Translations under genes and position numbers: made by a program
Assembly: GCF_009905375.1 (NCBI RefSeq)
Contig: NC_133650.1
Coordinates: 150,146,125-150,210,124 of the forward strand
DNA length: 64,000 nt
From: Apium graveolens
Taxonomy: Eukaryota; Streptophyta; Magnoliopsida; Apiales; Apiaceae
Direction: 5' to 3'
Notes under the pieces: model-generated
Seen by the model: only the letters and a program-made list of their open reading frames with translations
Database searches by the model: none
What the model was told of the DNA's origin: nothing
Shown: one piece after another, positions 49,555 to 60,974 of the stretch
Layout of the letters: every line of letters begins with the position of its first letter
Numbering within the stretch: the stretch's first letter is position 1

Positions 49555-52500
49555 TGTAATAACCCCAATTTTTGGAATTTTTGAAATACTGATGAATAGT
49601 AACTTTTTATTGATGATGCTGATTAAGGAAAATTATCAGACCACCCTATACATGATTCCTTTTATCGAAATTCTGAGTTCGTATTAGTATTCTATAATGA
49701 GAATGAGTGTATGTAAAAGTCGTCGGAATTCGAAACCGGACACTTTCATTTTCTCGAGAATCCACCAGACGCTGAAGGAATTATGTTGAAGGAATAAGAA
49801 TTAAGGATTTAAACCCAAGGATTATAAAAGGTGATTAAAGAAGGAATAAAGGATATTAAGAAGGATTTATAGAGCCCCTGACAATGAAACCACAGATACG
49901 TTTCCTCGAACGATTAACGAGAACGAACGATAAACGAATCGTAATATAATTAAACGACTAAGTAATGCAAGTGGCAAGAAGAAGAGTCAATTAGTGCAAG
50001 ATTAAGACACTTAATTAATATCTTAATTAAAGGATTAAGCTTAAAAGATGCTTCCACCATAAGCTCTTGACAAGTGGCAAGGAGGATGAGCTCATTGGTG
50101 ACCAAACAAGCTTATGTCACCTTCCACTCACATTAATCAACCAATAACCAGACAAATATCTTCTCATCACTTCCTTATCACCACAAACCAAGATACCAAA
50201 TCGAAGATGAAAATGGAGGATACCAAATCGAAGATGAAAATGGAGGAAGATGAAATGCTTGTATCTTAAGTTTCCCTTGGCCGTTTTTCGCGTTCTACCT
50301 GTCAAATCGAAGCCCTCGAGAAGCTCTACACAGTTAGGGTAACCACTCTCCTCACCTCCTTGATTCTCAATTACGTTTTTAATGTTTTATAGTTCAGATG
50401 AATAGTTAACTCAAGAACTAATGTTGTGTTCTTGATTTTGTTTTAAGGTTTTGATCATTATAAGGCTAGTTAAGGATCATCTAAGATTTGTTAAGCATTA
50501 CCCACTCTCCAAGGAAGGTATAAACTCTAGAATCTGATCTTAACTTTGAGATTTGTTTAAGATTTATGGTTAAAAGTGATGAGTAGTTTGATTATGTATG
50601 TATAGTTAGTTAATGGTTGGTTTTTAGTGATTATTGTTGTTGTTGGTTGAAAACATTGGAGGAGTGTTTTGAAATGGTTTGGTTATGAAAGAGTTTTGAC
50701 TTGGTTAAGTATTATAGTACAAGGTCTTGATTGGTTGATGCTTGGTTGTTGCTTTGGTATAGTCTAGAAGTGGAAATACATGTAAACATAGATATCGTAA
50801 TGCCCGTTTTCATACAACTACTTGTTCTTAGTATTCGGGATAGAGATCTAACTGTTAAATCTGTAACTTTTCCATGTTTAGCTAGATGGTGTTATAAGCT
50901 TCATTTTGATATATGGTTCGCTTGAATCCGATGTACGGTTTAGGAGAAACGGTCGTTTTAAGTAACAGCGTTTCGCGAACGAACCATTACCCCTCGCTTT
51001 ACTTTGAGACCTTGTTTAAGGCCCTTCAAAGACTAATTGGATTACAAAACAATTGTGTAAGGTGGGTTAGACAGTTGGTAGAGTATTCGGGAAAGAGTCG
51101 TCTTAAAATTCGTAACAGTTAATTTATTAAAATTGGTGGATTCGAGGGTACGCAAGTGATTAACGCAAATCGTTAAGCGTGTAAGCGACCGTTAGCGTAT
51201 GAGTGAGTTTTGACTAGTTTCTTAAGCGATCATGGTCTAATTCCGGATTATGTTGTTGTTCATAGGTTATTAGACCCACTCTAAGCTTATGTCTATCCCG
51301 GAACACTCAGGCAAGTTTTCTACCCGTATAACTGTTGTTGTGATGTATATATATATGCATTATCTTATGATAAGTGCATGATTATTATTAGCAAAGTCTT
51401 GCGATATATTGGAGCATATTGATATGGTATATATATATATGCATGTCTGTTTCTTAATCTTGATATCTTTTTATCGATTCAATTGTTTATAAACTGCAAA
51501 ATACCTATGCTAGAGATAAGCAGTACTTGCGTATACCCTTAGTATAGGGGACCCAGACTTGAACATTTTCCTAAACCGGGAGGCGATGTTCCCGAGTAAA
51601 TTATATATATATAGGTTTTAAAACTATTAAATGAATAATATTTATTCGATAGTTTTATATTATAAATGAATATTATTTTTAATATTCATTCGAGGACTTA
51701 TGACTCCGCTTATTTTATTAAATAATATTCTTTATTTTATTAAAGAATAATGTTTCGATATTTGCCAAGTATTCGGAAAATAATTGATACTATCAAATCA
51801 TTCTTACTTTAAATATTTCCAGAGATTATTTTCAAACTTTATCAAAACTATTTTTGGAAGGGTAGAGCGGATCCCAAAACTCATTTTCAAATTTAAGATC
51901 TTCCTTTCGAAGGGGATTTAAATACTCGCTCAAAAATCTGAGGGATCCGGCTCCGTGATGTGTTTTTATATTCGCAACAAGGTTGTTGTTTTGATAAAAG
52001 AGTTTTTGATTACTTACCCAACACTCGGGAAGTAAAATTCTTGGAATAAGTTAATCCATTAACAGGCATCGCCTGGGAAATATCGGTGAGTTTTCCTTTC
52101 CAACTAGATACGACTTCTTGGTGGAGCCGTATCAAAAAGTTTCTACTTGGGGAAAGGGGGGACGAGCTTTACATTTCAGAGTCATGGATTTCATCTGAAC
52201 TAGGAGTGGCGTAGTGGTCGAGTGGCACCGGCCTAGCCTTATTATATTGGCCCAAATGGCTCGGAAGTTCCGCTAAGACGGTCCATTCCTTAGGAGTCCA
52301 GTGTTCGGTTGACAAGTAAATCCGACTGTTCTCCTTTACATGTAGAAAATGGTAGGGTTGCACTACTGCGACAGATCATCGTGAGTGGTCTTCCTGGCGC
52401 GGCAAACTCCCGTAATGAGTTCATCATTCAGTTGGATATTTCTACAACATTACCCAGAGCACTTCGATAGAAAGGCTACGGTTAGGCGATTGTTGAGTGT

Positions 52501-53477
52501 TGGCAGGGTCGAGTTTTCAAAATGATGTTTTCATCAAATGAAGTATCTCGTAACTTCATTTCATTTTGATGATATTTCAGAAATTGACTCTATACAAGTT
52601 GTGTCCTGTAACTTCATCTGTGGGACGAATATTTATACCTTGAACGATGGTAGTTCTAGTAGTATTCGAAAAAGATATAAGTATATTGGAGTATCTTGTA
52701 ACTTCATCTTTTCAATTTATATCTAGTAAATAATTTTCTTATGCATGACAAAGATTTTTTGAAAAACGTTGAGATAAGGTTAGATATATGAGATCACCTT
52801 GCAACGATATCTTTATACATTTATAAATTGGAACTCTGTGTATATTATACATGTCAGAGGATTTCAAAGATTTTGAGAAGTATATATGTATATATATATA
52901 CTGAATATTTTGTGACTTCGTCGCATTAAGATATCAAACTTGGTTTATTTCTGCTTGACCAAAACTTTCATGAGTACTATGAAGATGCTCATATATTGTT
53001 AGTTATTATACATATTATTTCGGTGGGCTTGTTGCTCACCCTTGCTTTCTTCTTTCATCACACAACAACAGATAGACAAGATGAACAGGACCAAGCTCTC
53101 AATTCGCGAGCGGATAGGAAACATTCCGCAGTTTCCTGTAGGCGTTGATGTTGCTGTAGCCGAGGTAGGAACTACCAATAGGCTAGGGTTTCAACTGTTG
53201 ATGTACCAGACATATGTATATTATGACTTGTAATAATGGCAAAGAATATGTAAATTTATTCAGAAACCCTTTTGAGGTGTAATGAATTATAATTGTGGAA
53301 TAAAATTACTTGTGTTATTTTTGGTATTCATCTCTGAGACTATAACTTATGGTGGGTGTGTGTATATCGTGGGGTCACAGTACGTAGTAGTTGGTTGTTT
53401 ATTAAGATTAAGTGTTATTAAGGGAAATGGAACTCGTGACAACCCGGATCCCCGGCCCCGGATTTGGGGGTGTTGCA
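49555..53477 (+). repeat. 3' LTR of CHR3 (3.9 kb, complete)
   Basis: Starts TGTAATAACCCCAATTTTTG and ends GATTTGGGGGTGTTGCA. It is followed by CCTTT, the target site duplication. It is the reference for the split 5' LTR. A 62-codon ORF at 53042-53233 recurs in other LTR copies. Confidence 0.9.
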
Positions 53478-54290
53478 CCTTTATAGTGTGAATCTTGAAC
53501 TCCTTGTGATATGGTTGTTCATGATCTCAGCCATAAAAGGCAAGGTTAGATTGTCATGGTCTCCGAGGGGGAGCAATTTAAATGGGTTTCCTTGAGGGAC
53601 ATTCACTTTTTTCCTCCCGGGAGTTTTCTCCAACTTGATGACTTGAGTAGCTCCTCTGGTTTCTCTAGCTCGGTTGGTCCTCGGTGGCTGCTTAGCTTGA
53701 CTAATCTCCATATCTCTCTTAAGCCATAGGATTTCTGCTTTATGTGCACGTATCCTTTTTTCAAAAGTCTGGGATACAACCCCTTGAATTTCCTGAATCT
53801 TGGGATGCCTGCCTCCAATGGGCTCTTTGTCCCTACGTCTCTTTCTGTGCTGAGCTTCCTCGTTGGTTGATTTTCTGCACTCCTCAGTTGTATAGGGTTC
53901 AGAGACATCGCGTTCATTATTGGCTGGTCGTAGACCTCTAATATTATTAGGGTTATTCCATGGTTGCAGTTGAGGCGGTGGGGGCAACCTACTTCCTCCA
54001 GCCTCAAAGTATAATGGCATCCCATATGTGGGGTTTATTGGAATATGGTGTACCATAGTTGACATATAAAAACTCGCAGATTATGTCCCCAAAGGAGCAT
54101 TTAGATTGGAATTTTGAGGGTTCGTCCCTATTGTCGGGATTAACTGAGATCCGGATTGGGGAATGATAGGCTTCGCCATCCATTGAGAGTAGGTTGAGTG
54201 GGGTGGAATCTCAATGGCGGATGAGATTGTTTGGGTAGTTCCAGCTGATGCTCCTTTAGGAGCGTTGTTTCCACTTTGTATGGTTTCCAT
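53478..54290 (-). pseudogene. gag of TatA, N-terminal part
   Basis: Minus-strand ORFs 54081-54290 and 53481-54065 are in one frame, separated by a stop. The first is Gln/Ser/Thr/Pro-rich. The second is Pro-rich, then a strongly basic stretch with RKRRRDKEP, then a probable helix (KRIRAHKAEILWLKRDME). The frame meets CHR3 at 53481. It is the amino end of the gag protein and joins 27961-28702. Confidence 0.75.
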
Positions 54291-54305
54291 GATTGATGTC
54301 TTATT

Positions 54306-54322
54306 CCCATAGACGGTGCCAA
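54306..54322 (-). other. Primer binding site of TatA (probable)
   Basis: The minus strand reads TTGGCACCGTCTATGGG one base inside the LTR border, a TGGCACC-type primer site similar to those of Tat elements. The matching tRNA was not verified. Confidence 0.5.
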
Positions 54323-54323
54323 A

Positions 54324-54818
54324 TGTTATGGGTAAAAAACTAGGGTGTGTTTAATGCTAAGGCTCAAGGCCCTATTTGACTGCTCTCATGTTTCGTGACT
54401 CAATCTGTCTTCACAAGATGCCTACGTACCATGCTGTATGATAATGATTAAGTCAGAAAATGTCGTTCTGAATAATGAAGTAATACCCTTTATATAGATG
54501 TTGGATGTCCACGAATTGGACTAGGGTTAGGAGACTTGGTGAGCAAGTCTCCGTCTTTGAATGGACATTAGAGTCCTTGGTTTAGGTTCCTTGGAGGCTA
54601 CTTTTCACAGAATTATATCTTTTATTGGACACATTTAATGAGCTATTCATTCACCCCATTTATTGATTAACAAAATTAATAAATAACTAGGGTTTGTGCC
54701 TCCTTAATTGGGCTTTGTCATTGGACATATTAGGTCTAATTAATACTATATTAATTATGTCTTTAGGCTTATTTTCGGCCCATATTAGTCAGGAACGGGG
54801 GATACTTTTGTATTTACA
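54324..54818 (-). repeat. 5' LTR of TatA (~495 bp)
   Basis: Plus-strand ends are TGTTATGGGTAAAAAAC and TTGTATTTACA, giving TG...CA. The inner end abuts the PBS. The outer border is judged only from the CA end and the change to AT-rich DNA, as the other LTR is not in view. Confidence 0.55.
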
Positions 54819-55787
54819 TAACTAATTTAAAAAGTACAATTTTATCTTTGAAATACAGTATTTACTTATATGATTCTATAAAAACGTACCTAGATGCATT
54901 TTTTTCCAATTTTATATCAGATAAATATTTAGTTTACCTAATAACCTAACTAATTTTTATATTTTGCAGGGATATATCAATTAAATCTATTTTATATATA
55001 ATACAACAACGAGGGGTTTGTTGAGTAAATTAATTTATATAACTATTATGCCCCTACTTAATATCTATATAATATTTATATTACATTTATTCTTATAATT
55101 AATATTTATTAGTTGATTATCAATACCTATATAATACTTATTGTTCACAGTTACTATATATTAATTGACGCATCATTAATATATTTGACCATTATGTACT
55201 TTATATATACATTATGTACTTTATGATCAGCAAATATGGCAGCTCATAGAACTTCCAGAGAGTCTATATCTATGTCTCATCGTAAGGGGTGGACTTCGGT
55301 TCCTTCCTTTCTTATTGATGTAATTTCTCGAGATCTTGATTAATATATAGTAAGTACCTTTTGCTTTTAAAAACATTTATGTACATATATACATATATAT
55401 ATACATATATACATACACGTGTATATGTGCATCTATTTGAACCACATTAGGGGGTCAAAAGCGAATACTCAAATTAAATACTCGGTCGGGCTACTAATTT
55501 TTACTCATCAATAACATTTTTGACACGAAAATTCATTCTAATCGCATTCGTAATATAAACACATAAAATAATCTCAAAAAACAAACTAATTATACATATT
55601 TTCATGTCCATGCATAATTTAATAATATTTATTTCAAACTTATTCTCTCAAGTAACGCATTATTAATATTATATTTTTAAATCTTATTGAAATATCAAAA
55701 AAATACTTATTTTGATTTAGATTTATGTTTGGGTAATAGGTTTATATATACATATATATTGTCAATAATAATAATAATAATAATAAT
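54819..55787. other. AT-rich spacer between TatA and TatB
   Basis: About 970 bases with no supported gene. It holds TA-rich tracts (55379-55432) and an AAT microsatellite (55763-55785). An ATG ORF of 35 codons at 55236-55343 is followed by GTAAGT at about 55348, which might be an exon remnant but is not recognisable. Confidence 0.6.
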
Positions 55788-56709
55788 TGTTAAAGGGAGA
55801 ATTTCGTTTAATAGTGTTTTGGAGGTTAATGGTAAGGATAAAGATCAAGGGTGGTGTTTTTAGGGCGAAGGAAGGTTGTGTATGGTGGTGGCTGAGCTTG
55901 TATGATGACTCCTCAAGAAAGAATATGGTTTTCTTTTATTCTTCGTCAAGTGTCAACTCATGTCTCATAGAAGTGCCTACATACCCTATCTATAGGGATC
56001 AAGCCTCACGTAACGTTTGGGTTACAAGTTACTTAGGCTAGGGTTAGGGGTTTTTTACCCATGCAACCCAAGCCCATTTCTTATTCAGGCCTTCAGCCAA
56101 TTGGTCATGCAAATCTCAACTGACCCCACACGATTTCTACAATCTCGCGACATCTCCTTATTTCTTCCCATGATTGTAGGAATGTCCCGTGTCGGCCATA
56201 AAATTTACGAATAACCTAGTCGTCTATGAGTCATTTTCTATGTTTCAGATAAATCCACCTAATATGAGCCAGCCTGGTCATCTTGGCTCTCATCAGCTCT
56301 TGTCTTATCCATTAGCAAGCCCTTTCTTTCATTATCCTACTTGATGTGAGCTCATGTGCCCAGCTCTAATGTAAATGGGCTTCTTTAATAACTCAATTGA
56401 TATGCGATGCGAGCTGGATGTCATGTGATGGGTTTACAGCCCACAAACCTGAAAATCAAGCGATACAAGCCTAGGGGCCCAGTACAGACTCAATCTTCAT
56501 TATTTGAGCCTATGTGCTAATTTAATGCATAGTGAGCCCGCGATCCCGGCTCGTTGGGTCTCCTTGTCACTTAAAAGCTCACCCTTTTAACAGATGAACC
56601 AAAGTACGAGCCCATCAGCCCAGCTCGCACTTTCCATAAATTTAGGTCCAACTCTCCATTATGCTTATGGGGACCTGTTTAAGGCCCATGCCCAAAAGTG
56701 GGCCTAACA
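55788..56709 (-). repeat. 3' LTR of TatB (borders approximate)
   Basis: The right border is firm: the minus strand has TTTTGGGGAGGTAGT (polypurine) followed by TGTTAGGCCCACTTTTGGGC. The left border TGTTAAAGGGAGAA at 55788 is a guess from the TG...CA rule. The LTR holds several GCTCGCA-type motifs (56405, 56605-56640). Confidence 0.5.
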
Positions 56710-57110
56710 ACTACCTCCCCAAAATTTTTGGCCGCATTTGAGGCTAGAAATTTTCCAAGTGCTAACTCTTCAGCCCTTGTTCTGCGCTGAGATTCTTCGG
56801 GATCACTTTTCCTCAATTTTATGAAGAAGAAAATTTTAATCCCGTCGTCAATGTGACGCGAACCGAGGAGTACGCCTCCCATTCCTCTAGTAGTCACATC
56901 CCTTGAGTGATTTACAGCTGTAAGACAGCTGTTATAGGGATTTGTGTCATCCGCTAGTTTGGTGACATGTGTCCTTATACTTTTCTCTCTCTTACTCCTT
57001 ATAAATATGAGAGTTTAACTTTCCATTTATAACTTTTTAAAGAATATTATTGAATTGTTGCCCTTTTTGCTCATGGATCTACCACGGTAAAAACTATCAT
57101 CACCACTAGG
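56710..57110 (+). promoter_or_regulatory. Polypurine tract and candidate antisense promoter of TatB
   Basis: Directly right of the LTR is a pyrimidine run, the complement of the polypurine tract. On the plus strand, TATAAATA (56999-57006) lies ~105 bases before an ATG at 57111, preceded by a CT-rich stretch. This is promoter-like and would drive the plus-strand ORF. Transcription is not shown. Confidence 0.45.
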
Positions 57111-60100
57111 ATGGTCTACCGACGGTATTATTCTCCGGTGACAGATTCTTCAGGATCTTTATTTGAATCATCCGCATGTACCATTTTGATCCACAATTAT
57201 GCATATGCATTGGTGTTTGCTCATCAGTTTTATGCCTCATGCGAGTACACACCGTCTGTTTGATGCAAGCCTATTTTGGCACACACACAAATCGTGATGC
57301 AAGCCCACCGGCTCACATAGACTCATAGGTACGACCCCATTTTTTCTTGTATGATGCAGGGTTACTATCCTATTTTTACTCCTACCTTTTAATTTATAGG
57401 GTCACACACTGACATTCACCATCTTTTACAGATATCGAGTGTGTCTTCAGCTCTATCTTACGGGTCGTCTCGCTTCTCTTTGAGCCCAGCTCGCTCCTCA
57501 ACTATTCCTTCTCCTCTCAACTAGTACCCTCCTGAGCAACGGGATTCTAACAATTTCTAATGCGAGCTGACTTCCATCTCTGGCCGTTTTAGCCACCCAA
57601 TCTCTCCTAATTCTGCTATTACCCCAGAGGGGGACATGAACATAGCTCGAATTGAAAGTTCGATATGAGCTAGCGGCTCCAGCTTGCTGAACATCCATCT
57701 CGACTAAAGTTCTGAAGACTATACCAGGGAGACTAACCTCTATGATTGGAGGAAGAGACCAAATGATCTTTCAAATATTCCCAGCTCATTTGGGGTGGAG
57801 GAGATACTTAGGCGTGAGCCCACTCGTATTGACAAAGAGCGAGCTGATGAGATTCTCAAGGATATGGCCCCGAAGAGAGAGGCCCGCCTTAATATTGAAG
57901 CATCCACCTCACTCGACCCCGTCCATTTTGACTCTAAGTTTACTGACATCGACTTGGGGAACGGTTATTATGATCTTAACAAAGTAAAGAAACAAGTCCC
58001 TGAAGAGTACCGCATTCTTGCACTCGAGGGCGAAGAGGATGGCTGGTATTGGTCATACGACCCCCTAGAAGTAAGGAGGTGGTAGATGTCACAAGTCATA
58101 TCAATGTCTCCAACTAAAGCTACGTTTCTAAGACCTCCCCTGAGCCATATCTTCCTCTTTCCCATCCCAAGCTTGAGGGTGAAATCATTTTCAGAAAACA
58201 ATTAATTCTGGATGGAGAAGGAAGCTCGAGCTCATCTCAAGATGAGGTGAAGGTCTTGGCCTGTCGCGACCTGGCGTCCTCGCTAACCCAGAAGTACATG
58301 GCCGATATTGTTGAGTAGTTTCAACTTGAGGGCCATGTGATTCTTCCGCGGCCTCACATGAGATGTTATAGATTTGACCACCTTGAAAACGGGGGTAGGG
58401 TTCCTCGCAAGGTTCTTTCCACTTTTATGCTCAGGCTAGGGATTTCTTCACCCCTCCATCCATTCATTAAGGATGTGTGCGAGTACTACCAGCTTGTACT
58501 GCTTCAGATCAATCCAAATGGATATTGAGCTGCCATCGCATTATTTATCATGTATCACAAATACAAATTCCCTCCTCTGACTGTGAGGCAGCTTGGCTAT
58601 TTCTTCAATTTAAAGCATTCACCCAATGAATTTGGGTATTTTTATCTTTATATTTTTCCATGCTATAACAAAAAAAATGATTCACAGCGGGCCAAGTAAT
58701 TCAGAAAAGTGGAAGAACCCATACTTCTACATCCACGAGGTGCCTTGCGTTCAAACACATTTCTACTATAATCTATGTAAGATAAGTTCTTCCCGGTTCA
58801 CCCGCTCTTCCTTAATAACTCACGTTAATAACATACATTTTTTTATTGATCTCCTGCCACCCCGCCTCACACTATCCTTAAAGGACATAAAAAGCTAAAC
58901 GCTGATAGCCTTCTTGAACTTCCTGTTACAGACAGGAACATCGGAAAGCTCATTACCACCTCGAATCTAGTCGGGTGTGGATTTTTAAAAGAGGGAGTAA
59001 AGCTTACCCCTCAAAAGAAGAAATCAAAAAAGAAATCCAAAAAAGGCAAGTGCATTAGGCTCGCGTCTCGGACTCACGAGCTCGCACCTGCTTTATTTTT
59101 GCAAGCCGATGGGCTAGCTTTGTTACATTTTTTTATTTCTACATCCATTCTTCATTTAAATTACTTACATCCTATTTTCATGCATCTTTTTCTTGCGTAC
59201 ATCGTATTTATATTTGACATTATTTCTTGTTTATAATTTCAAAAATGGTTGTCACTCCAATCCCCTTCATGGAAGAAGCGGAGAAAGCCGCTGCATCCTC
59301 GAGCCCGGCCCAACAAGTGATAGCGACTACAGCAGCTCGCACTGAGGAAATTTCTCCTGCTCACTGCACCACCCTAACTGAGCACCTCAATGGTGGCCCC
59401 CCTTCCCGAATCATAGAAGGCACATAAGTATTAAAGATGGGAGGGGAAAAATGAGCTAGACCCTAAAATAGCTCATCTCTCTACTCCCGTTGAAGTTTTT
59501 CCTTCATCTTCTTCCCCGGTCAACACAGTAGCGACCACGTTTGGTCGGCTTGCACAGGCCAATGTAAGCGACCAGAATGTCAAAAATTAGACTTTGGCCT
59601 CTCTTAAACAAAATAATGACGCTTTGACTCGGGTCGCAACTGAAGTGTATTTTCGCCAACTTTCCAGGATTCGAGAAATTCGAGCCACTGGTCAAGCCAC
59701 GGCTAAGCTAGATTCCAAGGTTAAAGCTCTACAAAACAAAATCAATGATCAAGGGCGGGAGAAAGTTAAACCTATGGAGGACCATAAGCAGAAGATGCTT
59801 GACATGTCTAATGCTCATGCCAAAGAGTTGATGGAGCAGAAAGAGGCTCATGACTTGGCCGCAAATGATGCGAGGAAGGAGAGGGAGGCCCTAGAGAAGA
59901 AGATTATAGAGCTGGAGGGGTCACTTTCTATCATGACTGTGAGCCAGGAGGCTGCCCTTGCTGATGCCAGGAACTTCAAAAAGATCTTTATTAGCAAAGT
60001 TCCTGACTTTGAATAGGGGTCTCATTGGTGCGGGTACAAGCAAGTATGCTGAAAAACTTAAGCTAGAGATGGAGAGGGATGCTAAGGCTGCAGAGGATGC

Positions 60101-60120
60101 TCGTATCACACCTGAGTAGG
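57111..60120 (+). pseudogene. Antisense extra ORF of TatB (putative gypsy-type transposon protein), broken
   Basis: The plus strand, opposite to TatB pol. Parts: ATG 57111 with a 50-residue opening; a Ser-rich stretch after a possible acceptor TTTTACAG at ~57430; 57795-58085 (acidic, EEILRREPTRIDKERADEIL). Then 58337-58528 with LSTFMLRLGISSPLHPFIKD and YYQLVLLQINPNG, and a Phe-Asn-Leu-Lys-His stretch near 58610. This matches the family called putative gypsy type transposon (Transposase_28). The end 59594-60016 is a coiled coil (KALQNKINDQGREK; KEREALEKKIIELEG). Stops and frameshifts are many. Such ORFs are known in antisense in Tat elements; their role is not settled. Confidence 0.7.
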
Positions 60121-60339
60121 CCTAGAAGGAACAAGAAGCCAACAAGCCTTAGCTCTTTTTTCTTTGATAAACTTTAGATGGGGAGGCGGGCACCCCGTTT
60201 GTCTCACATTTGTACTTACCTGATTTGCCTTCGGGCCTAACCTTTAACTTTATATAATGCTTTTTTTACAAGTCTCATGTGCTCACACATCGTTGTTATA
60301 TTGATGCGATACTAGCTGATTCTCCTTGTTTATTTTTTT

Positions 60340-60950
60340 GTTCGTTGTTAGCATAAGTAGGACGAGCTCGCATCACTTACTCAAAAAATTGTGCTTATTG
60401 ATGGCTTAATTGAGATGAACTTTTGCCACTACTTGCCTAAAATTATCATAGCTTTGGCCACGTATGGCGAGTCAAGTTATTTTAAAAGTGAGCCGAGACC
60501 ATCAGCTCGTATTGCTTATCTGTTATTCTTTTTTTAGGATATATTTCATACCATTGTAGACGGGCTTATGAGCTCGCATTTCTTTCCAATTTAAAACAAG
60601 TAAAATGTACTTATGATAAATCCAAGTAGAACGAGCTCGTATCACTACTGGCCTAGAATCATCATAGTTCTGGCCGTGCATGGAGAACATATAAACTTGA
60701 CAACGGGCCGCCCAAAGGCTCTCATTGTACTTTTGTGATTTTTAATATATTTATGACTGAATAATTTTTGTAAGTGTTATCTCCTTGCTTTATTAGTTGA
60801 GATACGAGCCGATGTGATGCGAGCCTAATTTCCCTTATCAGTTGAGATGGGCTCGCACCGCTGTTGGCCTTAAACCTTTATAGTTTTGGCCTCATATGGT
60901 ATAGTTTACACAATTTAGCCTATCTGATGAGCTCACATTACTTCATTCAA
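60340..60950. repeat. ~216-bp degenerate tandem repeat in TatB, three copies
   Basis: The aligned core ATAG(T/C)TNTGGCC occurs at 60448, 60663 and 60880, spacings 215 and 217. Each unit has a GAGCTCGCAT-like string upstream, then CACTACTGGCCT-like and AATCATCATAG-like strings. It lies between the antisense ORF and the end of pol. Confidence 0.65.
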
Positions 60951-60974
60951 TCTTGAAATCTTATTTTATAAAAG

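Larger units (their letters stand above)
28708..53477 (+). mobile_element. CHR3: plus-strand chromovirus carrying CHR2 in its 5' LTR
   Basis: 5' LTR pieces are 28708-30469 and 41730-43783; the internal region is 43784-49554; the 3' LTR is 49555-53477. TSD is CCTTT on both sides, an exact match. The first two LTR bases are TA, where the 3' LTR has TG. The PBS is at 43788-43800 and the polypurine tract at 49541-49554. Internal order: leader ORF (43971-44699), gag (from ATG 45230), a domain-free stretch, integrase C-terminus and chromodomain. Unlike CHR1 and CHR2 it lacks the RT-RNase H fragment, so it has no RT at all. It is in the same family as CHR1 and CHR2. Confidence 0.88.
23808..54818 (-). 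mobile_element. TatA: Tat-lineage Ty3-gypsy element, interrupted by CHR3
   Basis: The two parts are 23808-28707 and 53478-54818. Minus-strand order: 5' LTR (54324-54818), PBS, gag, protease, RT, RNase H, a second archaeal-type RNase H, integrase. The 3' LTR is not seen because the Copia element lies there. The TTNNEAKYQALIAGL block of a second RNase H marks the Tat lineage (Ogre/Retand/Tat). CHR3 is inserted in gag with an exact TSD, CCTTT at 28703-28707 and 53478-53482. All frames are broken. Confidence 0.85.
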
